Origin: Flavobacterium frigidarium DSM 17623
GTDB lineage: Bacteria; Bacteroidota; Bacteroidia; Flavobacteriales; Flavobacteriaceae
Direction of reading: 5' to 3'
DNA length: 64,000 bases
Assembly (NCBI RefSeq): GCF_000425505.1
Contig: NZ_KE384393.1
Location: 1 to 64,000, forward strand
Shown here: positions 1-9,138 of the stretch, piece by piece
Position numbering within the stretch: the first letter of the stretch is position 1
Layout of the letters: each line of letters starts with the position of its first letter
Translations under genes and position numbers: made by a program
The notes under the pieces: generated by a model
Database searches by the model: none
What the model was told of the DNA's origin: nothing
The model's input: only the letters and a program-made list of their open reading frames with translations

Positions 1-339
1 TAATACCAATATAACATTACACTCAGACCAGGGATGGCAATATCAAATGCGACAATATCAGCAACTCTTAAAGGAAAAAGGAATTAAACAAAGTATGTCA
101 AGAAAGGGCAATTGTCTAGATAATGCAATCATTGAAAACTTCTTTGGAATACTAAAATCGGAGTTGTTTTATCTTAAAAAGTACAACTCTATAAATCAAT
201 TAAAAAAAGAGATTAAAGAGTACATATTATATTATAATAACGACAGAATTAAATCAAATTTAAACAAAATGAGCCCGATACAATATCGAGCTCACTATTA
301 TCAAAATTAATTATAAATTTGTCTAAACTTTTGGGTGCA
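1..339 (+). mobile_element. Right end of an IS3-family insertion sequence, cut by window edge
   Basis: The stretch holds the C-terminal part of an IS3-type transposase followed by a short AT-rich tail. The tail carries GTCTAAACTTTTGGGTGCA at 321-339, which looks like the right terminal inverted repeat: IS3-family elements end in CA, and CCAAAAGTTTAGAC-like tips are common in this family. The exact end (339) is inferred, because the left end and any target duplication lie outside the window. Confidence 0.7.
2..310 (+). CDS. IS3-family transposase OrfB, C-terminal fragment (5' end outside window)
   Basis: The frame is open from base 2, so the gene enters from the left; the ATG at 47 is internal. 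The DDE integrase core shows its second catalytic Asp in HSDQGWQY and its Glu in IIENFFGILKSE, separated by the usual spacing and followed by the family's YYNNDRIKSNLN-type C-terminus (LNKMSPIQYR). It would cut and join DNA during transposition. The visible part has no frameshift or stop, so the copy may be intact and active, but the N-terminal OrfA region cannot be seen. Confidence 0.9.
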   Translation, partial: NTNITLHSDQGWQYQMRQYQQLLKEKGIKQSMSRKGNCLDNAIIENFFGILKSELFYLKKYNSINQLKKEIKEYILYYNNDRIKSNLNKMSPIQYRAHYYQN

Positions 340-378
340 GTCTATAGTAGTGGAGTTTTTTTTAATTTGAAAGTTTTA

Positions 379-1605
379 TTATTCCGTAATCAGAGTTTCT
401 TTCATCGCTTTTTCCTTGGCCTTGCGTTTTTCTTCAAGAATAGCTTCCTGCTGCTTGGCAGTGACCATTAGCCCTATCATCATAATTACAGCCGTTAATA
501 AAATCACTTGAATAATTAAGGACTTATTCACTTCTGGAATAGTACTCAAAGGATCTATTGATAAAAACAATAAAATTGTGATCAATCCTCTAGGCGCTAC
601 AAATAGCAAGGGAAACATCGGGATTTTCGATAATTTTAATTGCAAGTAACGCAGTGCAAAAAGAGCAGCTACAATACCAATTGCCCACAATAGTGTATCC
701 GTGTTAATTATTTCGGCTGTTTCAATTAAATATCCAAAAAGTAAAAAGAATAAAGCACGTACTAAAAAAGTACCTTCGACCATTAGCTCCTTAAATTTAG
801 CGACCTCTTTATTTAAAAGGTCTAAACGAAAACGTTGTGCCCATTTGTAGTGATTTAGTTCATCTAAATTGCCAATTGATAATCCAAATACTAAAATAAA
901 TATTAGCGCTGGAAGATGAAATATTTTTGAAATCTCATAAATCAAAATCACCAATAGAATAATGGGTACAAATTTGATGTGATGGTCAATCTTGTTTAAT
1001 AGAAATGATAGTAATATCGTTGCTACAAATGATATAGCAATAATTATAAGTATTTCAAGACAGAAATAACCAAAAGTTTCTAAGCCAAAACTACTGTTGA
1101 AAGCAATGAAATTAAAGAAAATAACGCCAAAAATATCAGATAAACTACTTTCATAAATAATAAATTCTTTTTGACTTGAACCCAAACTACGAACACTAGG
1201 AATCGCAATTGCACTACTTATCACACAGAATGGGATGGCGTTTGTTAGGCAATCTTTAAAAGGATAGCCACCATAATAGTGTAGTACATAGGCCAATGAA
1301 AAAGCAAGAACTAGAAGGGGTACAAATGCTCCTAAAGAGGACTTATTGATCAACCCAATTTTCGATTTATTTAATTCTAGTTCAAGCGACCCTTCTAATA
1401 CAATTAAGATTAGTCCGATAGTCCCTAGAATAGGTAGTGTTGAAGTTAAGTCTGGAATTTCTATTTCGAAAAAAACAGTTACTTCACGAACTAGCCAACC
1501 CAAAATAAGTAACAATATTACTGAAGGTATCTTTGTCATAGAAGCTGTCAGATCAAATAGATAAGCTACTAGAAGTAATAAACAAAGCGAAATTATTATA
1601 GTCAT
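379..1605 (-). CDS. Cation/proton antiporter (sodium/hydrogen exchanger family)
   Basis: A 408-residue, very hydrophobic protein with about eleven membrane segments and a charged cytoplasmic C-terminal tail rich in Lys and Glu. The early helix pair with ILGTIGLILIVLEGSLELEL and the late PRGLITILLFLS helix match the CPA-type Na+/H+ or K+/H+ exchangers. It should swap protons for monovalent cations across the inner membrane, serving pH and ion balance. Unlike the larger Kef-type systems it has no C-terminal TrkA-N or USP domain. It starts at ATG 1605, stands alone, and ends about 40 bp from the insertion sequence. The transported ion cannot be told from the sequence. Confidence 0.8.
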   Translation of the reverse strand: MTIIISLCLLLLVAYLFDLTASMTKIPSVILLLILGWLVREVTVFFEIEIPDLTSTLPILGTIGLILIVLEGSLELELNKSKIGLINKSSLGAFVPLLVLAFSLAYVLHYYGGYPFKDCLTNAIPFCVISSAIAIPSVRSLGSSQKEFIIYESSLSDIFGVIFFNFIAFNSSFGLETFGYFCLEILIIIAISFVATILLSFLLNKIDHHIKFVPIILLVILIYEISKIFHLPALIFILVFGLSIGNLDELNHYKWAQRFRLDLLNKEVAKFKELMVEGTFLVRALFFLLFGYLIETAEIINTDTLLWAIGIVAALFALRYLQLKLSKIPMFPLLFVAPRGLITILLFLSIDPLSTIPEVNKSLIIQVILLTAVIMMIGLMVTAKQQEAILEEKRKAKEKAMKETLITE

Positions 1606-1865
1606 ATTATATCAGTTATTTAAATAATCGTTTAAGCACTTGCTGTAGCAATTATTTATACTATGGAGGCAAGATACTACTTTAACTAAACAAAATAGTA
1701 ACGAATTATGAGTACAATGCGTATAATATTGTTAAAATTTATATGGCTAGTTTTATTTTAACTAAATACTTATTCAATTATAGCCTACAGCTACATCAAA
1801 GTTACAATAATATGGTTACTGAAATAAAGCTTCATTTTAATTAAAAGTGATTATCCTTTCCAATT

Positions 1866-2252
1866 TTATAGCATCATTTGCTTTAATTTCTCTATGGTTA
1901 TAGGCTTGACGATATAATTGCTAACGGCATCGTATGATTTTGCTTTTTCGATATCTGCTGGATCCACAGAGCTTGTTATTATATAAATGATGATTTCGCT
2001 CTTGTTCGGTATTTGTATAAACTCATCTAGAAACTGCCAGCCATCCCAAACAGGCATGTTTAAATCAAGCAATATAATGTCAGGTAACTTTTCCTTATTT
2101 TCGATAATTGCTTTTAAATTTTCATAAGCTTCCTTTCCGTTATGGAAAATCATGAAATTCTTGCAAAAATTTGTCAATTGCATGATTCTTTTTGTGCCGA
2201 AAATAAAAATGGGATCATCATCGATGATGCAGGCTATATCAATTTTTTTCAT
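1866..2252 (-). CDS. Single-domain response regulator (receiver only)
   Basis: A 128-residue receiver with no output domain. The acidic pocket is D11-D13, the phosphoacceptor is D63 (LLDLNMP), and the switch residues T93 and K116 (YIVKP) are all present, so it should accept phosphate. Its start codon overlaps the end of the upstream multi-PAS kinase gene by 14 bp, so the two are translationally coupled and the kinase is its likely donor. Stand-alone receivers of this type usually act by protein-protein contact or pass phosphate on to an HPt protein; no HPt gene is adjacent. Confidence 0.9.
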   Translation of the reverse strand: MKKIDIACIIDDDPIFIFGTKRIMQLTNFCKNFMIFHNGKEAYENLKAIIENKEKLPDIILLDLNMPVWDGWQFLDEFIQIPNKSEIIIYIITSSVDPADIEKAKSYDAVSNYIVKPITIEKLKQMML

Positions 2253-5200
2253 GTTTAAAATATACTTTAAAGGTTGTACCTATGTGTTCTTGACTTGTTA
2301 CTTCTATTTTTCCGTTGATTGCTTCTACCTGATTTTTAGTAATAAATAAGCCTATTCCTCTAGCATCTTTGTTAGTATGAAACGTTTTATACATACCAAA
2401 AATTTTAAAGCCGTTTTTCTTTAAATCAATTCCTATACCATTGTCCTCGATAGTCAATACAGCATATTTTCCTATGATCTCAGTGCTTATATTAATCTTT
2501 AATGGTCTATCTTCAGATCGATATTTAACCGCGTTGGTCATTAAATTCAGTAATATGCTTTCAAGGTAAGCTGGCAAAGCCAAAATATTGATGTTGCTAT
2601 CAATAGTGTTATCAATATCGACATCTAAGTTAAATAGTACTGCATGCATGTTTTGAACTGTCTCCTTCATGTAATGAGATAGGTTAATGCTATGTAGATT
2701 TTCGTTCACCGCACTATTCATAAGCACCACTTCATTAAGGTGCATGATAGTTTCCTGCAGATTTGTTGAAGCAGTTTGAAGCATTCTTATTAATTCATTC
2801 TCTAACAATTCAGGTTGCTCATGAACTGCTAAATCCATCATCATAGTAATATTCCCTGAGTGCGATCTTAAATTATGAGACACAATATGTGCAAAATTCT
2901 TTAATCTTTCGTTTTGATCTTTTGCTACATTTAATAAAGTATGGATTTCTCTTTCAGTTTGTTTTATATATGAAATGTCTACCGCAACCCCTAAATAGCC
3001 CGTAATTATTTCGTTTTTCTTAACAGTTGTAACCGTCAGTTGCACCGGAAATTTTGTTTGGTCCTTCTTGATATAGGTCCATTCTCTAGTATCGTACAGT
3101 CCCATTTGTGCTGGTAGAGCAAATACATCAAAAGCTTTTTCGACAGGATTGTGTGATAACGACAATTCATTCGCTCTATTTATTATTTCTTCTTCCAAAT
3201 GAAATGATAGCGGTGTTTTTTGTAGTATCATTTCATCTCTACTGTAACCCAATAAATTTTCTGCCCCTTTGTTAAAAGTGCAAATCAATCCATTAACGTC
3301 AGTTTCTATGATTGCGACATGAGTGCTAGCATCTATCAAGCCTTCCAATCTTGACATGGATTCTGATAATTGATTTTTGGCCCTTAACTGTTCAGTCGTG
3401 TCAATTATTTGAACGATAAAATATAGCGGCTCTTGACGTTCGTTTCTAACTATAGATGTAGATAAAATGGCGTTAATTACAGACTTATTCTTTGTGATAA
3501 ATCGTTTTTCTATTTGATAGTACGAGCGTTTGCCTTCTACTAATTCTTGAATAAGCTTTAAATCGCTATCTAAATCTTCATCATGAGTTAAGACCTTTAC
3601 ACTTTGCTGTACAAATTCTTCAGTAGTGTACCCCATAAGAGAGGCTAAACTATTATTAACTTTTAACCACTTTCCTTGTACATCTAGTAGCCCCATACCG
3701 ATAGCTGCATGTTCAAAATTTCCTCTAAAGGCCTCTTCACTTAATCGCAGTTTTTCTTCAATTACTTTTCTTTTCGTAATATCAACAGAATATATTATCA
3801 CGCCAGCTACGGCGCCATTGTCACTATACCAAGGTTTGATTTCCCACTTTAACCACATATTTGAACCTTCATTTCGAATAAAAAGACAGTCTTTACCTTT
3901 ACTTGTAATTCCAAGAATTGATTTTTCATAGATGTTTACCCACTCTGCAGCTATGTTAGGAAACAAATCATATTGTGATTCACCTATGATTTTTTTCCCA
4001 GTCAAGTGATAATCTTCCTTCCATTTTTTAGAAGCCACTAAATAACGCATCTGTTTATCAAACATGGCAATAGCACTAGGATTTTGCTCTATAAATAACA
4101 TATTGCGTTGGTTGATTCTCTTTTGCTCGGTAATATCGTGGTGCGTTCCAAACATCATTAGAGGTTCATCATTCTCAGTCCAAGTAATTACTTTTCCTTT
4201 GTCTAAAATCCACACCCAATGTCCGTGTTTGTGCTTCATCCGGTATTCAGCTTCATAGTACTCTGACTTTCGATCAAAATATTCTGAAATTTTTTGTTTC
4301 GAAAATGCAACGTCCTCTGGATGTACTAACTGCTCCCATTTTTGAGTGGTGACTGGATGTATTTCGGCTAAACTGTAACCTAAAATTTCTGCCCACATGT
4401 CACTATGATGTGTTTCGTTTGTTTGAATATTCCACTCCCATGTCCCAATGTTGGAACTTTTTAAAACGCTATGTAATTTTTCTTTTTCTATTGTGAGCGC
4501 AATAGTATTTTCTTTAGATTTTGTAATATCCTGAAAAGTTCCAGAGATTTTTCTACAAATACCGTCTACAAATGTTGTATTACCAATTGATCTCACCCAT
4601 TTAATATTGCCTTTAGCAGTAACTATCTGTAGCTCGTGATTAAAGTTTTTACCTTTTAATACTGCCAATGTAAAGGAACTCTCAATAATTTTTTTGCTTT
4701 CCCCGTCTCTATAAAAACTGATCGCTGTATCTACTGTAGGATTGTAGTTTGCAGTTGTTTCATGAATTATTTTGGTTACATCACTCCAATAAAGTGAGTT
4801 GCTATCCAAGTCAACCTCCCAATATCCTATCGTGGCGGCTTTATTGCACTCGTTTAAAAAGGCAACTTGTCTTTGAAGCTCTTTTAAATTGCTTTTTGAT
4901 TGAACAGTGTCGAGATCAAAATTATTTTTTGAATCTAATCGATTATACCCTTTTATTACCGCATGATGTTTTTTAACGTCATCATAAACAAAAAAAGAAG
5001 AACATGCGGTATTGATAAGCTGGCCGTCAGTTCTTTGAAACAAGACTTCTTGTTTGTCAGTTTCACCAGAACTATTTGTCGATAAATTTTTAAGACTCAC
5101 CACAAATTGATTAACATCAAGGCTGGATTTATTTGAGAAATTACCTTCACTTTTCAACAAGGTGTGTAAAGCAGGATTGCCCCAAATTACCGTAGGATAT

Positions 5201-5307
5201 GTACTTGAAGCATAAGATATACCATCGATTGCATGCTCTTGAATAAAATCAAAAATGCTACTGTCACTTTTTATCAATTGGTAAAATTCTTCCTTAAGGT
5301 GATTCAT
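2239..5307 (-). CDS. Sensor histidine kinase with six PAS domains
   Basis: A 1022-residue kinase without an obvious membrane segment, so probably cytoplasmic. I count six PAS domains: about 19-130, 155-270, 280-395, 400-520, 530-650 and 660-790. They are followed by a dimerisation/phosphotransfer helix with phospho-His 811 (FAHIVSHNLRSH) and a C-terminal ATPase with N, G1 (EDNGIGID) and G2 (GIGLFITK) boxes. The H-box reads SHNLR rather than the common SHDLR or SHELR. It overlaps the receiver gene downstream by 14 bp and so forms a two-gene operon. The number of PAS domains suggests integration of several redox, light or ligand signals; the ligands are unknown. Confidence 0.92.
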   Translation of the reverse strand: MNHLKEEFYQLIKSDSSIFDFIQEHAIDGISYASSTYPTVIWGNPALHTLLKSEGNFSNKSSLDVNQFVVSLKNLSTNSSGETDKQEVLFQRTDGQLINTACSSFFVYDDVKKHHAVIKGYNRLDSKNNFDLDTVQSKSNLKELQRQVAFLNECNKAATIGYWEVDLDSNSLYWSDVTKIIHETTANYNPTVDTAISFYRDGESKKIIESSFTLAVLKGKNFNHELQIVTAKGNIKWVRSIGNTTFVDGICRKISGTFQDITKSKENTIALTIEKEKLHSVLKSSNIGTWEWNIQTNETHHSDMWAEILGYSLAEIHPVTTQKWEQLVHPEDVAFSKQKISEYFDRKSEYYEAEYRMKHKHGHWVWILDKGKVITWTENDEPLMMFGTHHDITEQKRINQRNMLFIEQNPSAIAMFDKQMRYLVASKKWKEDYHLTGKKIIGESQYDLFPNIAAEWVNIYEKSILGITSKGKDCLFIRNEGSNMWLKWEIKPWYSDNGAVAGVIIYSVDITKRKVIEEKLRLSEEAFRGNFEHAAIGMGLLDVQGKWLKVNNSLASLMGYTTEEFVQQSVKVLTHDEDLDSDLKLIQELVEGKRSYYQIEKRFITKNKSVINAILSTSIVRNERQEPLYFIVQIIDTTEQLRAKNQLSESMSRLEGLIDASTHVAIIETDVNGLICTFNKGAENLLGYSRDEMILQKTPLSFHLEEEIINRANELSLSHNPVEKAFDVFALPAQMGLYDTREWTYIKKDQTKFPVQLTVTTVKKNEIITGYLGVAVDISYIKQTEREIHTLLNVAKDQNERLKNFAHIVSHNLRSHSGNITMMMDLAVHEQPELLENELIRMLQTASTNLQETIMHLNEVVLMNSAVNENLHSINLSHYMKETVQNMHAVLFNLDVDIDNTIDSNINILALPAYLESILLNLMTNAVKYRSEDRPLKINISTEIIGKYAVLTIEDNGIGIDLKKNGFKIFGMYKTFHTNKDARGIGLFITKNQVEAINGKIEVTSQEHIGTTFKVYFKHEKN

Positions 5308-5485
5308 AATCGTGCTGGAATTGTAATATGCCTTTTTTTTATAGCAAGTTGTTAATTTCTAATCGTATACAGTACTTTGTAGGTAGTAAATATACTATTA
5401 TTTTATTAGAGGCATTTTTAGGGTAGGACAACAACTAGTAATTTAGCAGCAAAAGGCATGAAATTTGCAAAATTTATTATGTTTT

Positions 5486-5776
5486 TTAATAATGTAAGCG
5501 AAGACTATTTTTTGTAGCAATTAATTCCTGCTGCAATGTCTCTATTTTATCTAGTAAATTGAGCACAACATCGATGCCTTCTAAATTCAATTCTAAGTCC
5601 TTATAGATGCGTATGATTTTCTCTACTTTAAATATGTTGTCATGATGAATATAGTAATTTTCATCGACCGTAATCACTTCGATTAAATCCAATTCGTCCA
5701 AATCTTCAAAAAAAGTTACTGTAACGTCATATTGAGATGCAAGAGAATGTACTGTTGTTAAGTTTTCTAAATTCAT
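5486..5776 (-). CDS. cbpM: Chaperone modulator CbpM-like (MerR-type fold)
   Basis: A small 96-residue protein whose gene starts inside the last codons of the DnaJ-like gene (4-bp overlap). Context and size match CbpM, a specific binder of the J-domain of CbpA that blocks its action on DnaK. The C-terminal half is a predicted helix or coiled coil (LLDKIETLQQELIATKNSL), as in CbpM, and the middle carries the acidic ITVDENYYIH stretch. The assignment rests mainly on the gene pair; the sequence alone is divergent. Confidence 0.75.
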   Translation of the reverse strand: MNLENLTTVHSLASQYDVTVTFFEDLDELDLIEVITVDENYYIHHDNIFKVEKIIRIYKDLELNLEGIDVVLNLLDKIETLQQELIATKNSLRLHY

Positions 5777-6690
5777 GGTGTAGCTATTTTCGAAAGTTCA
5801 GTGAATAGTTCTAATTCCTTATCAGATAAATGTGTGGGAATGGCAATTTGATAGGTAACATATAAATCACCAAAAGCCCCATCTTTTTTGTAAACCGGGA
5901 ATCCTTTTCCTTTTAACTTGACTTTTGCATTGTTTTGTGTTCCAGCTGCAATGTTCAATTTTACTTTTCCATCAAATGTGTTTACGGTTATATCTCCGCT
6001 TAGAACTGCAGTATATAAGTCTAAAGCTACTGTTGAATAAAGATTCTCTTTATCTCTCTTAAAATTAATATCATTATCTATAGAAAACGTAATATATAAA
6101 TCTCCCTTTGGACCACCTGAAATGCCTTCTCCACCATAACCAGAAATTTTAATGACTTGTCCGTTTTCTACTCCAGCAGCGATGGTGATTCTAATGTTCT
6201 TTCCATTGACTGTTAGTGTTCTTTTGTGAGTAGTATAAACGTCTTTTAAAGTTAAATTTAGTTCGGTAGTAAAATCTTGTCCTTTATATTGTGGACTGCG
6301 ACGTTGACCACTTCCACCATTAGATTGATTGAACATAGTTTCAAAAAAATCAGAATAATCCCCTCCTTCAAAGCCATTAAAGCCTCCTTGTGGGCCATTG
6401 CTTTGTTGCTGTCTTTGCTGCTGTTGTCTCTGTTGATTTTGTCTGGATTTTTCGTATTCTTCACCATGTTCCCAGTTTTCTCCATATTGATCATATTTTT
6501 TCCTATTCTCGGGGTTACTCAATACTTCGTTAGCTTCATTTAGTTCTTTAAACTTTAATTCGGCTTGCTTGTCATTTGGGTTTAAATCTGGATGGTGTTT
6601 TCTGGCCATTTTGCGGTAGGCCTTTTTAATTTCCGTCTCTGTTGCTTTTTTGTCTACGCCAAGGACTTTGTAATAATCTATAAATGCCAT
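5773..6690 (-). CDS. cbpA: DnaJ-class co-chaperone CbpA
   Basis: A 305-residue type II J-protein. The N-terminal J-domain (1-70) contains the HPD tripeptide (ARKHHPDLNPND), which stimulates DnaK ATPase. It is followed by a Gln/Gly/Asn-rich linker (about 75-135) and two C-terminal beta domains that bind client proteins. There is no zinc-finger domain, which separates it from DnaJ proper. The linker carries runs of Gln (QQRQQQQRQQQ), encoded by repetitive CTG/TTG-type triplets on the plus strand. Translationally coupled to the cbpM gene, a regulator-target pair known in Gram-negative bacteria. Confidence 0.92.
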   Translation of the reverse strand: MAFIDYYKVLGVDKKATETEIKKAYRKMARKHHPDLNPNDKQAELKFKELNEANEVLSNPENRKKYDQYGENWEHGEEYEKSRQNQQRQQQQRQQQSNGPQGGFNGFEGGDYSDFFETMFNQSNGGSGQRRSPQYKGQDFTTELNLTLKDVYTTHKRTLTVNGKNIRITIAAGVENGQVIKISGYGGEGISGGPKGDLYITFSIDNDINFKRDKENLYSTVALDLYTAVLSGDITVNTFDGKVKLNIAAGTQNNAKVKLKGKGFPVYKKDGAFGDLYVTYQIAIPTHLSDKELELFTELSKIATP

Positions 6691-6880
6691 GTTTTACATT
6701 TTTTTATAATTACTTAATTACATATTTTACTACTTAATATTTGTTTATCGGGAAGTAAATATGCTCTCTCAAATTTACTCAAACTTTAGCAGATAAGTCC
6801 TAATAACATGTTTTATTTTAAACGTATTACTGTTTTATAAAATCCAATTTATAATAATAAATAGGATGGGGCCATATGAT

Positions 6881-7717
6881 TTAATTTGACTTTTCTCTAT
6901 TTATTTTTCTAAAATCACTTGGTCGTACTTTTGCAATTTCGTAAAACGTATTACTAAACGTAGCCAAACTATTGTACCCAGATGCATAAGCAATTTCGCT
7001 TATAGATAAATCAGTTTGTAATAGCTTTTCCATGCTCAGTATAATGCGGGTGAGCTTTACGTATTGCAAAAATGAGATGTCTAAATTTTCTCTAAAGAGA
7101 CGTGATAAACTGCGACTACTCAAACTAAATGTTTTAGCTATATCTTGTAATTGCAAAGTTTGGTCAACATTAAAATAAATGTGTCTAAGGATGGGGCGCA
7201 ATCTAATATTAGTCGTAGTTGGTAGCACAACAGCCAATGCTGTTTTATTAGCTGAAGCGATTACGTTGCCTAACGTTTTCATGTACAAATATTTCTCAGA
7301 TTCCTTTTTTGTAATATTTTCACTCCAATGTTCGGTAAACGAAATCATTTCCAGTATTAAGTTCGAAACTGGGTAGATTCCCATTTTTGAATGAAAGATA
7401 TTTGGTGCTAAAGCCGCTGGAGGAATATAAATATTTCGCATCATGGTAATAGAGGTTCGTAACTCAATAAAATGATCTAATCCCGCTGGAATCCACACAA
7501 AGTGACGAGCAGGCAAGAAATAGGAGTTCTCTTTAGTTTGTAAGTAAGCAACGCCGCCTTCAATATAAGTTAATTGATGTTTGCTATGACTGTGCATAGC
7601 AAGTCGTACCTCCATATTACTATGGTAGATGTAAGTCGACTTTGGGAATTGATCGATTTTCTCTAGAAAAGATAATTCAGCCAATGGTACTTTTACTAAA
7701 TTTTTATTGTGGCTCAT
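6881..7717 (-). CDS. AraC-family transcriptional regulator
   Basis: 278 residues. The N-terminal half is a cupin-like sensor (MHSHSKHQLTYIEGGVAYL, then PARHFVWIPAGLDHFI). The C-terminal ~100 residues hold two helix-turn-helix motifs of the AraC type: IAKTFSLSSRSLSRLFRE, then ISEIAYASGYNSLATFSNTF. It is divergent from the TolC-HlyD-MFS efflux operon and separated from it by about 97 bp, so it is the likely regulator of that operon. A CAAATATA at 7723-7730 (TATATTTG on the minus strand) sits almost against its start codon and may be its own -7 element. The effector is unknown. Confidence 0.88.
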   Translation of the reverse strand: MSHNKNLVKVPLAELSFLEKIDQFPKSTYIYHSNMEVRLAMHSHSKHQLTYIEGGVAYLQTKENSYFLPARHFVWIPAGLDHFIELRTSITMMRNIYIPPAALAPNIFHSKMGIYPVSNLILEMISFTEHWSENITKKESEKYLYMKTLGNVIASANKTALAVVLPTTTNIRLRPILRHIYFNVDQTLQLQDIAKTFSLSSRSLSRLFRENLDISFLQYVKLTRIILSMEKLLQTDLSISEIAYASGYNSLATFSNTFYEIAKVRPSDFRKINREKSN

Positions 7718-7814
7718 ATTGACAAATATATGGCTTATTTGGTAAAATAAGACTTAAAAATATGTCGCAATTTTGCTCTTTAATTTTTATCTAAATATGT
7801 ATTCTAATTTTTAC

Positions 7815-9137
7815 ATGAAAAGGATGTTACAATTAATAGTAATTGTTCTTCCTTTTATAGCACATTCTCAGATTATTACCAGAGATAGTATCCCCATCAC
7901 ACTGCAACAAGTTTGGGAAAAAACATTAAATAATAGTAAGCAAATTAAAGTAGACCATTTGAAGGTTGCTGCGGGAGAGGAGGCAATAAAGGATGCTAAA
8001 AGCAAACAACTACCTGAAATAGGTTTTAATGCAAACTATGGTAAACTAGCCAACATTCCTGTGTTTACAAATGGTATTTTACATGATGCTAATTTTATAC
8101 CGCTTGAAGACCATTCTATTTATGGGGCTACCCTTGATGCTTATTTTGATATTTACAACGGTCACAAATTAAAAACCAATATTCAAAAGGAAGTTGCTAA
8201 GAAAGAGCTTTCACATTACATCGAAGAAGAAACCACTGAGGCGATTCATTATCAAGTTGCCGCATCATACTTAAAGTTGCAGCTCTACATAGAATTAGAA
8301 AAATTAGTAAAGCAAAACATTAAACAAAATGAAGAGCGATTAAAGCAAATAGAAAAATTACATAAGGCTGGCGTCGTCTTAAAAAGTGATTTATTAAGAG
8401 CGCAATTGCAATTGTCTAAGCAAAAAACAGCTTTAACAACCATTGTTAATGACGAGCAACTGGCTATGCAAGAAATTAATATTTTTATGGGAGATCCTGA
8501 TGAGCAGGTTTTGAAACCCATCGATCCTATCGATTTTAAACTTAACCGCGTAGCACTAAGTTATGATCAATATGTAGAGAACGCCATAAGTAAATCACCT
8601 CTTCAGAAAATTGAAGAGCAAAAGGTAATATTAAGCGAATTAAACATAGAAGGACTAGAGGCTGATAAATTGCCAAGAGTAGGTTTGTTTGGCGATTATA
8701 ACTATTCGTACCCTCAAATTAAATTGTATCCTTACTCCAATGCTCCCTATTTATTGGGCGTAGTAGGAATTAAAATGTCTTATGATATTTCGTCGATATA
8801 CCACGATGTTCATAAGGATGCTGCCGCTAAAATACAGCTCGAACAACAAAAAATAGCACAGGAAAATGTTCAAGATCAATTGCGAAAAGATATTAATAGA
8901 GCCTATAAACGATACCAAGAGGACAGAGAGAAAATTGAAGAATTAGAACTGAATATTAAACAGGCAGCAGAAAATTATCGCATCCTTAATCAAACTTATT
9001 TTAACCAACTCTCATTAATCACTGACTTGCTCGACGCTGATACGCAGTTGTTGCAAGCGCAATATGATTTGGCTTCAGCCAAAATTTCTGAGCAGTTACA
9101 TTACTACCAATTACTTAAAAATACAGGAAACTTATAA
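7815..9137 (+). CDS. Outer-membrane efflux protein (TolC family)
   Basis: About 440 residues from the ATG at 7815, where a clean signal peptide begins (MKRMLQLIVIVLPFIAHSQ). An in-frame TTG at 7773 and an ATG at 7797 are less likely starts, as they would put extra residues before the signal peptide. The mature protein has the two long coiled-coil repeats typical of TolC (around IKQNEERLKQIEKLHKAGVV and IEELELNIKQAAENYRILNQ). It should form the trimeric outer-membrane duct of a tripartite exporter with the next two genes. Spacing to the HlyD gene is 1 bp. Confidence 0.9.
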   Translation: MKRMLQLIVIVLPFIAHSQIITRDSIPITLQQVWEKTLNNSKQIKVDHLKVAAGEEAIKDAKSKQLPEIGFNANYGKLANIPVFTNGILHDANFIPLEDHSIYGATLDAYFDIYNGHKLKTNIQKEVAKKELSHYIEEETTEAIHYQVAASYLKLQLYIELEKLVKQNIKQNEERLKQIEKLHKAGVVLKSDLLRAQLQLSKQKTALTTIVNDEQLAMQEINIFMGDPDEQVLKPIDPIDFKLNRVALSYDQYVENAISKSPLQKIEEQKVILSELNIEGLEADKLPRVGLFGDYNYSYPQIKLYPYSNAPYLLGVVGIKMSYDISSIYHDVHKDAAAKIQLEQQKIAQENVQDQLRKDINRAYKRYQEDREKIEELELNIKQAAENYRILNQTYFNQLSLITDLLDADTQLLQAQYDLASAKISEQLHYYQLLKNTGNL

Positions 9138-9138
9138 A

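Noticed and set aside
1-339. Insertion sequence regarded as part of a larger island with the genes to its right
   Set aside because: The following antiporter, kinase and chaperone genes look like ordinary chromosome; nothing beyond the IS end suggests transfer.
6400-6450. CTG/TTG-rich tract as a microsatellite or phase-variation site
   Set aside because: It encodes the Gln-rich linker of CbpA in frame; triplet slippage would change linker length without a frameshift.
7773-7814. Upstream TTG and ATG starts for the TolC gene
   Set aside because: They would place 6-14 extra residues before a clean signal peptide that begins at ATG 7815.
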